A stretch of DNA of 64,000 nucleotides from Rossellomorea sp. BNER. Its GTDB lineage: Bacteria > Bacillota > Bacilli > Bacillales > Bacillaceae_B. The position numbers and the translations under genes are program-made. Location: positions 1-64,000 of the forward strand of contig JANAVG010000015.1 of NCBI GenBank assembly GCA_024213275.1, in the 5' to 3' direction. The notes below the pieces were generated by a model. The model saw only the letters and a program-made list of their open reading frames with translations, did no database searches and had not been told where the DNA came from. Each line of letters opens with the position of its first letter. The stretch's first letter is position 1. This document shows, piece after piece, positions 52,354-62,455 of this stretch.

Positions 52354-52582
52354 TCCATCACCTTTTCAATCATCATAGTGAAATTTTACACTATCCATAT
52401 TAAAAGTTCCAATATTTTGGTAATGTTGTTTCAAAGGATTTTGAAATTATGAATGATTCACAATGAAAATTTTCCTCCTTTTTTAGGAGTATAGGTGGAA
52501 AAATTCATCTTCTATTAAATATTTTAGAATTTTTTGTCATTTATTCTATAAGACTGCTATAATTAAAAACGAGGTGAATTAT

Positions 52583-53704
52583 ATGGCCCAACTCAAACAT
52601 GATGTAATACATTATTTTGTTCAAAACCAAGAAAAGTTGATTAGTAATTGGCATCATGAACTTAACCTAACACCCCACAACGCTTATGCACCTAAACAAC
52701 TTTATAAAAATTCTGAGATTATTTACGAGCAATTTCTAAAAGGATTCACATTACCGCATGAACAGATTGATTCTTATGTTAAGGAAACAGCCTGTACGAT
52801 CGCTGAGCAACGATTTCAGTCGGATACGAATATTGGAGAATTTGTATATAATTTAAACCTAGGAAGGACAGAAATATTGAAGCAGTTTCATCAGATTAAT
52901 AATAATCTGAACGAGGTACAGGACAGCATTGACAAGATCAATTATTTCTTCGACAAGTTTTCCTTTTATACAGTTTCTCACTACACCAATCTAAAAAATG
53001 AGCTGATTGAAAAGAAAGATCAGTATATTGATTCCAATCATGAAGATCGTTTATCATTACTTGGACAAATGACCTCTAGTTTTGTTCATGAATTTCGTAA
53101 TCCTCTAACATCTATTAATGGTTTCGTGCAGCTGCTAAGGTCTGAGTACCCTTCGATTTCATACTTAGATATTATTGCTTCAGAGCTTGAGCAATTAAAT
53201 TTTCGGATATCTCAATTTTTACTATTATCAAAAAAAGGCAGTATGGAAAAAGAGAAAAGCTTCTTTAAACTAAATGAACTTGTTGAACAAGTTCTAACGT
53301 TTTTATATCCTCGAATTCTTGAAGTAAATGTTAATGTGGAGACAAGCCTTCAAGAAGATGTAACGATTGAAGGATGGAAAGACGAATTTAGACAGGTCAT
53401 TATTAATATTATATTTAATGCTATAGACGTCCTTGATTCTATTGAATCGAAGCGAAAAATTTGGGTTAATACTGAGATACTGAACTCCTTTGTTATACTT
53501 AGAATTTCAAACAACGGGCCAAAAATACCAGAAGATATTCAAAGTACTATTTTTGAACCGTTTGTTACCTCAAAAACTTCAGGAACTGGCTTGGGCTTAT
53601 TCGTTTGTAAGGAAATTGTTGATCGGCACGGTGGAGACCTATCTTGCTCTTCTAATGATTACCAAACTTCATTTATCATTCATATTCCCATTCATGCACA
53701 ATAA
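52583..53704 (+). CDS. Orphan sensor histidine kinase, sporulation-kinase-like
   Basis: The 373-residue protein is a soluble histidine kinase with no membrane helix. The N-terminal 150 residues are helical and resemble the HisK_N sensor domain of some Bacillus kinases, by pattern. The H-box is SSFVHEFRNPLTSINGF (His 169), and the ATPase domain has an N-box-like IFNAIDVLDS, G1 SNNGPKIP, F-box FEPFVTSK and G2 GTGLGLFVCKEI. No response regulator is adjacent, which fits kinases feeding the Spo0 phosphorelay. ATG 52583 has GAGGTG six bases upstream; the GTG at 52574 is in that site. A terminator follows. Confidence 0.88.
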   Translation: MAQLKHDVIHYFVQNQEKLISNWHHELNLTPHNAYAPKQLYKNSEIIYEQFLKGFTLPHEQIDSYVKETACTIAEQRFQSDTNIGEFVYNLNLGRTEILKQFHQINNNLNEVQDSIDKINYFFDKFSFYTVSHYTNLKNELIEKKDQYIDSNHEDRLSLLGQMTSSFVHEFRNPLTSINGFVQLLRSEYPSISYLDIIASELEQLNFRISQFLLLSKKGSMEKEKSFFKLNELVEQVLTFLYPRILEVNVNVETSLQEDVTIEGWKDEFRQVIINIIFNAIDVLDSIESKRKIWVNTEILNSFVILRISNNGPKIPEDIQSTIFEPFVTSKTSGTGLGLFVCKEIVDRHGGDLSCSSNDYQTSFIIHIPIHAQ

Positions 53705-53738
53705 AGAGGCTGAACCAAAATTGGCAGCCTCTTTTTTA
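53703..53738 (+). terminator. Terminator of the histidine kinase gene
   Basis: AAAGAGGCTG and CAGCCTCTTT pair around AACCAAAATTGG, in which CCAAAATTGG itself pairs, followed by a T run. Confidence 0.87.
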
Positions 53739-53882
53739 ATCACTTTTTTCGAATGATTGTTATTTTTCAGAAGTAGAAACTTAAATAGATGTAAATGGCA
53801 TTTTTTCTATTTTTCAATTAGTCAGACTTTTCACTTAGCATTTTGCTTGTTGTAACAGTGTATGCGAATAAAGCCAATTATT

Positions 53883-55133
53883 CTATATACTATCTCCTCG
53901 TTGATCCTTGATCTTTCTCTTCTTTTCTGTTTCCGCAACATAAACAGCACAAGCAGCATCTCCGGAAATATTAACAGATGTTCTTGCCATATCGAGTAAT
54001 CTATCAATTCCAAGAATCAATCCAATACCCTCTACTGGTAAATTAACACTACTTAATACCATAGCTAGCAGAATAAGTCCTACACCAGGAACCCCAGCAG
54101 TACCAATACTTGCTAATACAGCTGTTAATACAACCGTCACTAATTCACCCATACTCAAATCTACTCCATAGACTTGAGCAATAAACACGGTTGCGACCCC
54201 TTGCATGATTGCAGTACCATCCATATTAATTGTCGCACCTAGTGGCTGAACAAATGAACTAATTGGCTCTGGTACCTTTAATCTCTTTTGGGCAACCTCC
54301 ATTGAGATTGGCAGTGTAGCATTACTACTGGATGTACTAAATGCAACACTCATTGCTGGTGCAAAATTTTTGAAGAACCAGATAGGGCTTTTCTTAGCCA
54401 GGAACATAATCGTTCCACCATAAGTAACAATAGCATGTATGATTAGGGCTAGTAGGACGACGCTAAAGTATAGTCCCATTGATTTTAACGCACTGAACCC
54501 TTGTGAACCAATTGCAGATGCAATTAGGCCAAACGTTCCGTATGGGGCGAACTTCATGACAAGTCCAACTAAATACATCATCAAGTCATTACCTTGTTCA
54601 ATAAGTTTAAATATTCCTTTTGTCTTTTCTCCTAATACGGTTAAACCAAGACCAATGAAAATCGAGAATGCTATGATTTGCAGCATATTTCCTTCAGTCA
54701 TTGCAGCAATGGGATTTTTTGGAATGATATTCATTAGTGTTTCACTAATTGGCGGTGCTTCCTCTTCAGCTTTATATCCTTCCGCCTGTGTCTTGTCAAT
54801 TCCTTCGACAAGTCCAGGATCAAGGACATTCGCTAATATTAGACCGATGATTATCGCAATTGAAGTGGTTAATAAGAAATAAATAATTGTTTTCAAACCA
54901 ATTCTACCAAGCATTTTTGGATCGCCAAGTCCCGCAGCTCCTAGTACAATGGAAAAGAATACAATCGGTACCACTAACATGGAAATAAGATTTAAAAAGA
55001 TCTTACCTAATGGTGAAAAAAAATATGGATCTAAAACATCAAATATGTCTTTTGCAAACAAGTTTAATATTAAACCAATTACTGCTCCTAATACCAATGC
55101 AATGACAATCTTTGTCGTTAAATTTAATTTCAT
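53883..55133 (-). CDS. Dicarboxylate/amino acid:cation symporter (DAACS)
   Basis: The 416-residue protein is a DAACS (SLC1-like) transporter. The serine-rich hairpin STSSSNATLP, the motif NMDGTAI in TM7, and the TM8 region SVNISGDAACAVYVAETE are present. Substrates of the family are glutamate, aspartate, C4-dicarboxylates or cystine; the Asp in GDAACAV (where Glu/Asp carriers have D) favours an acidic amino acid or dicarboxylate. B. subtilis GltT, GltP and DctP are related. The first 150 residues include an insertion GIDKTQAEGYKAEEEAP in an extracellular loop. It stands alone. Confidence 0.87.
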   Translation of the reverse strand: MKLNLTTKIVIALVLGAVIGLILNLFAKDIFDVLDPYFFSPLGKIFLNLISMLVVPIVFFSIVLGAAGLGDPKMLGRIGLKTIIYFLLTTSIAIIIGLILANVLDPGLVEGIDKTQAEGYKAEEEAPPISETLMNIIPKNPIAAMTEGNMLQIIAFSIFIGLGLTVLGEKTKGIFKLIEQGNDLMMYLVGLVMKFAPYGTFGLIASAIGSQGFSALKSMGLYFSVVLLALIIHAIVTYGGTIMFLAKKSPIWFFKNFAPAMSVAFSTSSSNATLPISMEVAQKRLKVPEPISSFVQPLGATINMDGTAIMQGVATVFIAQVYGVDLSMGELVTVVLTAVLASIGTAGVPGVGLILLAMVLSSVNLPVEGIGLILGIDRLLDMARTSVNISGDAACAVYVAETEKKRKIKDQRGDSI

Positions 55134-55570
55134 ACGTCTCCCCCTAATAAAAAATTAAACAATAAATATTTTCTTATGACTACCGTTTTCTCAACTCGCA
55201 AAACACTTTAACGCATTAACGTACCCCGGGACGGTTCTCGATCGCGTTAGCGTGGTACAGTGCTTTGGGATAATTGTAACCGGTTTTATTCAGAAAATAC
55301 AATATTATTATTATACAGATATAAGTCCATAGTTTTAAGTAAATGCTTAAAATTCATCCTATTTCCCTACTTTAGGGAAGATTATGTAAATGGTTATATC
55401 CATTTTTGGAAACCTTTATGAAAGAAAGGTGCAGCTACAATTAACCCAATTTATTTACAGTTTGGCTACGCGACTACTTCGCTAGGTTTGCCCATGAACC
55501 CTAGCCCGAAGTTTTTTTATTACTAAAACTGCATTTTACTAAAACGAAATCTAAATATCAGTTTTGGTGT
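55134..55570. other. Intergenic region with GC-rich palindromes
   Basis: Bases 55205-55270 are GC-rich against the background (GTACCCCGGGACGGTTCTCG, GCGTTAGCGTGGTAC) with GTACC and GGTAC as an inverted pair; this resembles a repeat known in Bacillaceae. Bases 55476-55518 form ACTTCGCTAGG and CCTAGCCCGAAGT with a T run on the plus strand. No gene is visible. Confidence 0.55.
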
Positions 55571-56364
55571 CTACCAAGAACATTTAAAGAAGTTTTGAGT
55601 ATTAGTGTACAATTGCTCATAGACTTCTTGAAGTGGTTGTCTTTTTAGAGTAGATATTTCCTCTACTACTTTATGAATACATACAGGATGTGTCATCTTA
55701 CCTGCAAAAGGACCGTCAAATCTCCAAGGTCCATCTGTTTCTACCATTATTTGTGAAAGGGGATAATCCTGCACTAGGTCCTGTATTTCTTTTTCGTATA
55801 GAATATCAGGCGTCACAGAAATATAATATCCATTTTCTTGCATTCTTTGGATTGTTTTTGTATCCCCTTTAAACCAATGAAAATGTGCACGTTCCACAGA
55901 TTCCTGTTCCAGTAAATCACAAACTACCGGTGCATCATCATAAACACTGTGTAGGACAATTGGCTTCCCTAGTTCATTTGAGAGTTGGATAAAAGCCTTT
56001 AAACATTCAATATAAGGCTCCATTTGTAATGAAGGGTTTTCCATTCTAGAATAGTAGGGTAAACCCACTTCCCCAATCGCCACCATGTCATGCTTATTCC
56101 GCCTACTAAAGGATATCAGTTTCTCTAACTCCGCTTCACTAACGAGAGGCTGCTCAGGATGAAAACCAAATGCTGACTTTATCTTAGGATCCCTCTTTGA
56201 AATCTCTAAATTTTTCATGCAGGATTCTAAATGGAAAGAGACAGAAACGAGCCCCTCTACACCCGACTCTTCAAGACTTCCGAGGATCTCTTTCCTCTCT
56301 TCACTATCATATAAATCTAAATGAATATGAGCATCAATGATGGGATAAGGATCAATTTTGGCCA
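55571..56364 (-). CDS. TatD-family metal-dependent hydrolase
   Basis: The 264-residue protein is a TatD-like hydrolase with the amidohydrolase fold: first metal motif DAHIHLDLYD (His 12 and 14 in my start), IGEVGLPYY, PIVLHSVYDDA, AHFHWFKGD and VETDGPWRFDG. TatD enzymes are DNA or nucleoside-type hydrolases, or unknown. ATG 56364 overlaps the end of thiZ by 13 nt; the frame to 56437 is within thiZ. As the last gene of a TPP-riboswitch operon, it might recycle a thiamine-related compound, as inference. Confidence 0.87.
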
Positions 56365-57098
56365 TTTTCAAACCCCAACTCCCCATAAATTTTCTTTTTC
56401 CACTGTAGAAATTCTTCAGAAAGTACAATGCCTTCATCTCTAGGCCGAGGAAAAGGAACCTTAAACTCGCTTCTGATCGTGGCGGGGCGATGGGATAAAA
56501 CCATTACACGATCGGACAAAAATAATGCTTCTTCAATATTGTGGGTAACAAAAAGAACAGATCTCGGATGTTCTTCCCAAATGGAAAGTAACCATTTCTG
56601 CATTTCGAGCCTTGTAAATTCGTCAAGTGCCGAAAATGGCTCATCCAAACAAATTAAAGGTTGAGGACTCAATAGTGCACGAATAAACGCAACCCTTTGC
56701 TTCATCCCACCTGACAACTCATGTGGAAAAGACTGTTCATACCCTTTCAATCCAGCTCGATCAATTAACCGAATTGCTTTCTCTTTATCTGGTTTTCCAC
56801 TAAGTTCTTGACCTAAAATCACATTATCTATAACTGTCCGCCATGGTAATAATGAGGGAGTTTGTGGCATGTAGCTGATAAACCCCCGTTTTCCATTTAT
56901 CTCCTCACCATCAAGGACAATCTTTCCTTCTTCAGGAGAATAAAGCCCTCCAATTAGATGGAATAATGTACTTTTCCCACTTCCTGAAGGCCCTAGGATA
57001 GATACAAACTCCCCTTCCTCTATCGAAAGAGAAAGGTTATCAATAATTTTTGTTGAGTCAAATGACTTTTTAAGGTTTTGTATTTTTAGCTTTCCCAT
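56352..57098 (-). CDS. thiZ: Thiamine-precursor ABC ATPase ThiZ
   Basis: The 248-residue protein is an ABC ATPase of the nitrate/sulfonate/taurine type. Walker A is GPSGSGKST (about 34-42), signature LSGGMKQRVAF, Walker B LICLDEPFSALD. It powers import by ThiX and ThiY. The operon is preceded by a TPP riboswitch, so the substrate should be a thiamine precursor, most likely a pyrimidine such as HMP or formylaminopyrimidine. It follows thiX by one base and overlaps tatD. Confidence 0.9.
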   Translation of the reverse strand: MGKLKIQNLKKSFDSTKIIDNLSLSIEEGEFVSILGPSGSGKSTLFHLIGGLYSPEEGKIVLDGEEINGKRGFISYMPQTPSLLPWRTVIDNVILGQELSGKPDKEKAIRLIDRAGLKGYEQSFPHELSGGMKQRVAFIRALLSPQPLICLDEPFSALDEFTRLEMQKWLLSIWEEHPRSVLFVTHNIEEALFLSDRVMVLSHRPATIRSEFKVPFPRPRDEGIVLSEEFLQWKKKIYGELGFENGQN

Positions 57099-57099
57099 T

Positions 57100-57864
57100 T
57101 TATTTTTCTCCTTGTGGTCGCCATTTAATCATCCACTTTTCTAAAGCAATAATGAAAGCGAAAAACAATAGACTCAGGACCATTATCGTAAAAATCGCTA
57201 CAAACACTCGATCCGTCCTGAATGATGAAGATGCAAGGGTCATAAAGACACCAACCCCGCTTTTCGCGCCAAGCCATTCAGAAATAACTGCCCCCATTAC
57301 ACTGTATGTCGCTGATATTTTCAACCCAGAAAAAATAGATGGTAATGCATGCGGCCATTCTAGCTTAGTGAAAATTTGTCTTCTTGAAGCTCCTGCCATT
57401 TGCATATAATGCTTTAATTCTTGTCCAGTTTGTCTAAAGCCATCCATCGTCGCCACTGCAACAGGAAAGAAACAAACTAGAGTGATGACAATGATCTTCG
57501 GCAGCAATCCAAATCCGAACCATACGACTAATAGCGGTGCAAGAACGATAATTGGAATATTTTGCGAAAGGATGATTAACGGATAAACGGATTCACGAAC
57601 AATAGGGATCATATGTAGACTTACGGCTACTATTAGTCCAAAACTACATCCAATCACAAAGCCGAGTAGAGTTAATTTCACGGTAGATAATAAATGAATT
57701 TGAAAATTGGGCCACACGTCAATTGCTTCTGTAACAATATCCGATGGGGCAGGTAGTAACCATGCTGGAATCCCTCCGAACCTTGTACTGCTTTCCCAAA
57801 TGATAAACAAAAGGATGATGACCACTAAAGGCCGCCATCCTTTTAACCATAATGACTTCATCAT
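57100..57864 (-). CDS. thiX: Thiamine-precursor ABC permease ThiX
   Basis: The 254-residue protein is a BPD-type permease with six hydrophobic segments and an EAA-like loop YMQMAGASRRQIFTKLEWPHALP. It works with ThiZ and ThiY. Its ATG overlaps the stop of the upstream thiamine-binding gene by 4 nt. No unusual features are seen. Confidence 0.9.
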   Translation of the reverse strand: MMKSLWLKGWRPLVVIILLFIIWESSTRFGGIPAWLLPAPSDIVTEAIDVWPNFQIHLLSTVKLTLLGFVIGCSFGLIVAVSLHMIPIVRESVYPLIILSQNIPIIVLAPLLVVWFGFGLLPKIIVITLVCFFPVAVATMDGFRQTGQELKHYMQMAGASRRQIFTKLEWPHALPSIFSGLKISATYSVMGAVISEWLGAKSGVGVFMTLASSSFRTDRVFVAIFTIMVLSLLFFAFIIALEKWMIKWRPQGEK

Positions 57865-58151
57865 CGGTACTTCTCCGTTAAATCATCCATTGCAATCCCA
57901 CTTGGCTGATAAAGAATTTTCACTTGAGAAATCACGTTAACCGAACCAAGTTCAATCATACGTTCATTCATTTTCTCGATCACCTTAAATAACTCAGAAA
58001 GCTCACCCTCCATCGTTGTTTCCAGAGGGTGTACCTCGAACTTCACACCGGATTCTTTTATAATGGATATCGCTTCATCAACTAAGGGAATGACACTTTC
58101 CCCATTTTTTGTCTTTGGTATAATTTGAATACTAATTAAAGAGTTCCCCAA
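57861..58151 (-). CDS. MTH1187-family thiamine-binding protein
   Basis: The 96-residue protein belongs to the MTH1187/YkoF-like family (DUF77): ferredoxin-like fold with QIIPKTKNGESVIPLVDEAISIIKESGVKFEVHPLETTMEGE. Members bind thiamine or HMP and often lie in thiamine ABC operons. It is cytoplasmic, with no signal peptide, and lies between the binding protein and permease genes. It may sequester or sense the imported compound. The start codon follows a good ribosome binding site, 13 nt after thiY. Confidence 0.9.
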   Translation of the reverse strand: MGNSLISIQIIPKTKNGESVIPLVDEAISIIKESGVKFEVHPLETTMEGELSELFKVIEKMNERMIELGSVNVISQVKILYQPSGIAMDDLTEKYR

Positions 58152-58164
58152 TTTTATTCACCTC

Positions 58165-59148
58165 TTATTCTGGTAAGAATTCATTTGTAAAAGCTTTCTC
58201 AGCATCTAGTTTCTTTTCAATCAAACCGTTGTTAAACATCCAGTCTCCATAATTCTCCCATACTTCTTTCTTTTGTTCACCCCATCTAGGTGCATCATCT
58301 TGGTACTTGTCAGCTAGCCATTCCTGACTTTTCTTAACGAGTTCTGCATCTAAATCAGGTTCAGCTTCAATTAAAATGTCCGCTGCTTCGCCAGGGTTTT
58401 CAATAGCAAATTCATAGCCTTTAGATGCAGCTGCAATAAAACTTTCTACCTTTTCAGGCTCATCACTTATCATTTTTTCCGATGTTGTTAGTACAGGTGT
58501 ATAGTAGTCCAGCTTGTCAGAATAGTCGGTAAGGTAAACCATATTTAACTCTTCTCCGCGTAGCTCAGCCTCAATTCCTGTCCAACCATAATAAATCCAT
58601 GCAAAATCAATGTCGCGTTTTACAGCTGTAAAAAAGTCAGTGTCGCCCATATTGACAATATTGACCTTGTTAATATCGGCACCATCTTGTTTCATTAATG
58701 CCGACATAATCTCTTTTTCAACAGGAGATCCGAAGCCACCGTATGTTTTGCCTTCAAAATCTTTAGGTGTCTTAATGCCTTTATCCACTGGTGAAGCAAA
58801 TCCAGAAGTATTATGTTGAATGACTGCTGCAATTGAGACAAGCGGCACATCCTGTACACGCGCTTGTGTCACACCTTCTTGATAACCTACTCCAAATTCT
58901 GATTTTCCAGAAGCAACAATTTGATCTGCTCCCGCTTCTCCAGGCATTACAATCTCAACGTCTAAGCCTTGCTCTTCAAAATAACCTTTTTCCTTTGCTA
59001 CATATAAGCCTGTATGATTTGTATTTGGTGTCCAATCAAGAACCACTGACACCTTTTCAAGTGAATCACTATTATCTTCTTTACTATCCTCTGAACCACA
59101 GCCAGCTAACAGTACGACCGATAGGATCACCATCAACCATTTCTTCAT
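58165..59148 (-). CDS. thiY: Thiamine-precursor binding lipoprotein ThiY
   Basis: The 327-residue protein has a lipoprotein signal (lipobox LLAGC, Cys 17) and an NMT1/THI5-like solute-binding fold: VVLDWTPNTNHTGLYVAKEKGYFEEQGLDV, the standard opening of ThiY-type proteins that bind the pyrimidine N-formyl-4-amino-5-aminomethyl-2-methylpyrimidine. It is the first gene after the TPP riboswitch. Gene naming follows the Bacillus thiXYZ system. It is high confidence as a family member; the exact ligand is inferred. Confidence 0.93.
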   Translation of the reverse strand: MKKWLMVILSVVLLAGCGSEDSKEDNSDSLEKVSVVLDWTPNTNHTGLYVAKEKGYFEEQGLDVEIVMPGEAGADQIVASGKSEFGVGYQEGVTQARVQDVPLVSIAAVIQHNTSGFASPVDKGIKTPKDFEGKTYGGFGSPVEKEIMSALMKQDGADINKVNIVNMGDTDFFTAVKRDIDFAWIYYGWTGIEAELRGEELNMVYLTDYSDKLDYYTPVLTTSEKMISDEPEKVESFIAAASKGYEFAIENPGEAADILIEAEPDLDAELVKKSQEWLADKYQDDAPRWGEQKKEVWENYGDWMFNNGLIEKKLDAEKAFTNEFLPE

Positions 59149-59177
59149 TGACTTTCCCCCTAAAGTAATATTAACCC

Positions 59178-59211
59178 AAAAAACGCCCCAGGGTCTTTGA
59201 ACCCGGGACGC
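59178..59211 (-). terminator. Riboswitch-controlled terminator
   Basis: On the minus strand GCGTCCCGGGT pairs with ACCCTGGGGCG around TCAAAG and a run of seven T follows. It lies between the TPP aptamer and the thiY ribosome binding site, as in a transcription-termination riboswitch. Confidence 0.88.
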
Positions 59212-59243
59212 ATATTATAAACGAAATGGTAATCGTCTAAGAA

Positions 59244-59337
59244 TATGTTCCCTACGCTGGTTTAAACCAGATCAGGTTCAAAGGGTTAGTACTTATGTAC
59301 AATCTCAACCGACATGAATCGGTTCCCCTACTATTCT
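59244..59337 (-). promoter_or_regulatory. TPP riboswitch (THI element)
   Basis: The minus strand contains the conserved THI-box parts in order: GGGGAACCGA, TGAGAT, ACCCTTTGAACCTGATCTGG and CCAGCGTAGGGAA. The 5' end pairs with the 3' TTCCC. It lies about 95-190 nt before thiY and is followed by an intrinsic terminator, so TPP binding should stop transcription of thiYXZ. Confidence 0.95.
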
Positions 59338-59567
59338 CACTATAAAGAAATAAATTTAAACGCTTTTTCACTTTAATACTGTGCCATATTTCCCACTTTA
59401 TATCAAGAAGTTTGTTCACTCCTCCCATTTACCACCCCATATATTTTACTTTTCTAATTTTTAACTTTCTTTAATCATTCCTTTTTTCTCATATCCAGAA
59501 AGCAATTTAGTATAAGGTTTTCGTATTAAACAGGTTTAATGAGGGTAACGAATAAAGAGGTCATTTT

Positions 59568-59801
59568 ATGGAAAGAGTTCAGCTAGTAAACAATCAAACT
59601 TACCCAAGATTGATTCATGGTTTATGGCGTCTTGCTGATTGGAATCACCCATTTGAAACTACCTTAGATTTTATCCAGCATTGTGTCGATCAAGGTATTA
59701 CCACCTTTGATCACACTGATATTTATGGAAGCTATTCTTGTGAAAAGCTTTTTGGAGATGCCCTTAAACTAACCCTGCATTTTTGTCTTAAAACATTTTA
59801 A
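59568..59801 (+). pseudogene. Truncated aldo/keto reductase
   Basis: The 77-codon frame matches only the N-terminal quarter of an aldo/keto reductase: GLWRLADWNHP and GITTFDHTDIYGSYSCEKLFGDAL (the catalytic Asp and Tyr motif). After KLFGDALKLT the reading changes to an unrelated tail and stops; a full enzyme needs about 300 residues and the cofactor-binding half is absent. It has a ribosome binding area (AAAGAGG) and start. The rest of the gene is not found downstream, so a deletion is likely. Confidence 0.85.
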
Positions 59802-59885
59802 GGAAGGTTATTTCTTTTATGTTATTAAACCATTGGATCTAACTATTTAAGATACTTAACTATAACGATCAATCCATTGTAGTAA

Positions 59886-59921
59886 ATAAAAAAGAAACCC
59901 ATCTATTGACAGGCTTCTTCT
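59886..59921 (-). terminator. Terminator of cadA
   Basis: On the minus strand AGAAGCC and GGGTTTCT pair around TGTCAATAGAT, followed by six T. It lies 25 nt after the cadA stop codon. Confidence 0.72.
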
Positions 59922-59945
59922 AGCCTAGGATGACTATGTTTTTGT

Positions 59946-62075
59946 CTATTCCTTCATTTTCTCCCCTAATAAACGCAACCCGTTAAGAGTCACTATTAAT
60001 GTAGCCCCCATGTCCGCAAAGATGGCAATCCATAGTGTTAACCATCCTGGGACAACAAGAAGTAAGGCAACAATTTTTATTCCAATGGCAAATGTAATAT
60101 TCTGCTTGATTATTGTGAGGGCTTTTCTACTTAATCGAACAATATAAGGGAGTTTCCTTAAATCATCACTTAGAAGAGCTATGTCCGCTGTTTCTAGTGC
60201 TGTATCTGTTCCAGCTCCCCCCATCGCAATTCCTATATTCGCAGCTGCCAAAGCTGGCGCATCATTGACTCCGTCTCCCACCATTGCCACTTTATCATAG
60301 CGCGCTTTTTGTTCCTTGATAAACCCTAATTTTTGATGTGGTAAAAGCTCAGCTTGTATTTCCTTTATTCCTAGTTCATTTCCAATTGCATTTGCAGTTG
60401 CCTCATTATCACCTGTTAACATGATGGTATGTGTAATGCCGTTTTGATGAAGTGTTGAAAGAAGCTCAGTACTATTTTCCCGAATTTTATCTGCCACAGC
60501 GGTAATCGAATAAACATCACTTTCTGAGCCAAAAACCATCACCGTTTTACCTTTGAGCTGTAACTGATAAATCTGCTCCGTTTGTTCTTGTGTGAGGAGA
60601 CCGTTAAATAGCAAAGGACTTCCAAAATAATACATACTTCCCTCTATTGTTGCTTTGATGCCTTTACCAGTAATTGATTTAAAATCATCGATATAAACCG
60701 ATTTATATTCTATCCCTCTCTCGGTTGCTTCAGATAAAATGGCACGAGCTAAAGGGTGCTGTGATCGATACTCCATTGCAGAGATTAATTCCCATTGTTT
60801 ATCTTCGGATAATTCTCCTTCCGATAATAGGACAAAATCAGTAACTACAGGTCTTCCTTCTGTCAGTGTACCTGTTTTATCAAATGCTATCGCTTTAAGC
60901 TGGCCCATTTCTTCAAGATATACTCCGCCTTTAATGAGCACACCATTTTTAGCTGCATTTCCAATTGCTGTTACGATCGCAACAGGAGTGGAAATAACAA
61001 GTGCACATGGACAGCCCACAACTAACACTGCTAATCCTTGATATACCCATGTCAACCAATCAGTTCCAAGGAATAACGGTGGAATGATGGCAACCATGAA
61101 AGCAATCACAATTATGGCTGGAGTATAATATTTTGCAAATTGATCAACGAAGGCTTGTGAAGGGGCTTTTTCAGCCTGAGCCTCTTCCACTAAATGAATG
61201 ATTTTAGATAGAGTGGTGTCTTCTACTTTTTTGGTTACCTTAACTTCTAAGTGTCCTTCTTCATTCAAAGTTCCTGCAAATACTTGATCATTTACGTTTT
61301 TTTCTACAGGGATTGATTCACCGGTAATGGCCGCTTGGTTAACAGTGGAGATCCCATTCAAAACTACTCCATCCATTGCAAATTTTTGACCTGGCTTTAC
61401 AAGCATGATGTCATCAATCTCAATGTCTTCAACATCAATGACAATCTCATTCCCGTTTCTTCGAATCAATGCCTGCTTAGGGGCAATTTCCATTAAGGAA
61501 CGGATGGAATTCCTCGCCTTATCCATAGAATAGGCTTCTAATGCTTCACTAACGGCAAATAATATAACAACAATAGCTCCTTCTCCCCATTCACCGATAA
61601 GAGCCGCCCCAATAATAGCCACTGTCATAAGCGTTCTCATATCAAACTTAAAGGCTATAAGATTTTTCAACCCTGTCTTAAATAGGTTAAAGCCACTTAT
61701 AACAATGGCTAAAAAGAAAGCACCAACAGACCAAATCGATCCTTCACCAAATTGAAATTGGAGAATGAAAGCAGCGACAATAAATACTGCTGAAATCATG
61801 AGTTTTCCATATTTTTTTATATAAGAAATCTCTTTTGTCTTCTCATAATTTTTTTCGTCTTTAATAACCAATTTTTCAAAAGAACCAGCTTTTTCTATTT
61901 CTCTTAATGGTACGTCTCCATATATTGTTATTTTAGAAGCACCGAAATTCACCTTTGCATCTGTTACACCTTCAATACTTTGAACATTCTTTTCAAATGT
62001 AGACGCACAGCCAGCACAGGAAAAGCCCTCAACTCGGTATGTCTTCTTAAAGGGGGTCTCTTGGTTAGCTGTCAC
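59946..62075 (-). CDS. cadA: Cadmium/zinc-exporting P-type ATPase CadA
   Basis: The 709-residue protein is a P1B-type ATPase. It has an N-terminal HMA domain (GFSCAGCAS, Cys 20 and 23), eight membrane helices, the ion site CPC (about 356), the phosphorylation motif DKTGTLTEG (Asp near 400), SQHPLARAI, and the hinge [15 protein letters not shown]. It exports Cd, Zn and perhaps Pb. The start is GTG 62075 with AGGAGGTAG upstream, overlapping cadC by 11 nt. The pairing with cadC supports the assignment over copper ATPases. Confidence 0.94.
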   Translation of the reverse strand: MTANQETPFKKTYRVEGFSCAGCASTFEKNVQSIEGVTDAKVNFGASKITIYGDVPLREIEKAGSFEKLVIKDEKNYEKTKEISYIKKYGKLMISAVFIVAAFILQFQFGEGSIWSVGAFFLAIVISGFNLFKTGLKNLIAFKFDMRTLMTVAIIGAALIGEWGEGAIVVILFAVSEALEAYSMDKARNSIRSLMEIAPKQALIRRNGNEIVIDVEDIEIDDIMLVKPGQKFAMDGVVLNGISTVNQAAITGESIPVEKNVNDQVFAGTLNEEGHLEVKVTKKVEDTTLSKIIHLVEEAQAEKAPSQAFVDQFAKYYTPAIIVIAFMVAIIPPLFLGTDWLTWVYQGLAVLVVGCPCALVISTPVAIVTAIGNAAKNGVLIKGGVYLEEMGQLKAIAFDKTGTLTEGRPVVTDFVLLSEGELSEDKQWELISAMEYRSQHPLARAILSEATERGIEYKSVYIDDFKSITGKGIKATIEGSMYYFGSPLLFNGLLTQEQTEQIYQLQLKGKTVMVFGSESDVYSITAVADKIRENSTELLSTLHQNGITHTIMLTGDNEATANAIGNELGIKEIQAELLPHQKLGFIKEQKARYDKVAMVGDGVNDAPALAAANIGIAMGGAGTDTALETADIALLSDDLRKLPYIVRLSRKALTIIKQNITFAIGIKIVALLLVVPGWLTLWIAIFADMGATLIVTLNGLRLLGEKMKE

Positions 62076-62436
62076 GTTCTTCTACCTCCTTTTGATGAGT
62101 AAATGCAATTTCAATTAATTGTTTTACATGATCATCATCTAGGGAATAATAAACAAGCTTTCCTCTTTTTTCGAATTTAGCTAATCCTTGTTTTGTTAAT
62201 AGCCTTAAATGATGAGAAGCAGTGGCAGTAGTTGCCCCTACAATATTAGCCACATCACAGACACAAAGTTCTTCCTCTATCGAAAGGGCATAAGCAATCT
62301 TCATTCTTGTATCATCGGATAGGGCTTTGAATAAACCAGCTACTTTAGAAGTATTTTTTGTTGATAATGTACTTTTTAGCTTTGAAACCTTTTCTTCATG
62401 TATACAAGTAATTTCACATACATCCTGATTCTTCAT
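62065..62436 (-). CDS. cadC: ArsR/SmtB-type repressor CadC
   Basis: The 123-residue winged-helix regulator has the CadC metal site: N-terminal Cys 7 and Cys 11 and ELCVCDVA (Cys 58 and 60) in the first DNA-binding helix region. Metal (Cd, Pb, Zn) binding releases it from DNA and allows cadCA to be made. The DNA-binding helix is [16 protein letters not shown]. It precedes cadA and overlaps it. A palindromic site lies just upstream. Confidence 0.94.
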   Translation of the reverse strand: MKNQDVCEITCIHEEKVSKLKSTLSTKNTSKVAGLFKALSDDTRMKIAYALSIEEELCVCDVANIVGATTATASHHLRLLTKQGLAKFEKRGKLVYYSLDDDHVKQLIEIAFTHQKEVEERDS

Positions 62437-62455
62437 AATAACTAATCACCATCTC

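Noticed and set aside
53846..53876. Fifth MITE-like copy
   Set aside because: Only one end (TGTATGCGAATAAAGCC) resembles the family; no second end or target duplication is seen, so it is at most a remnant.
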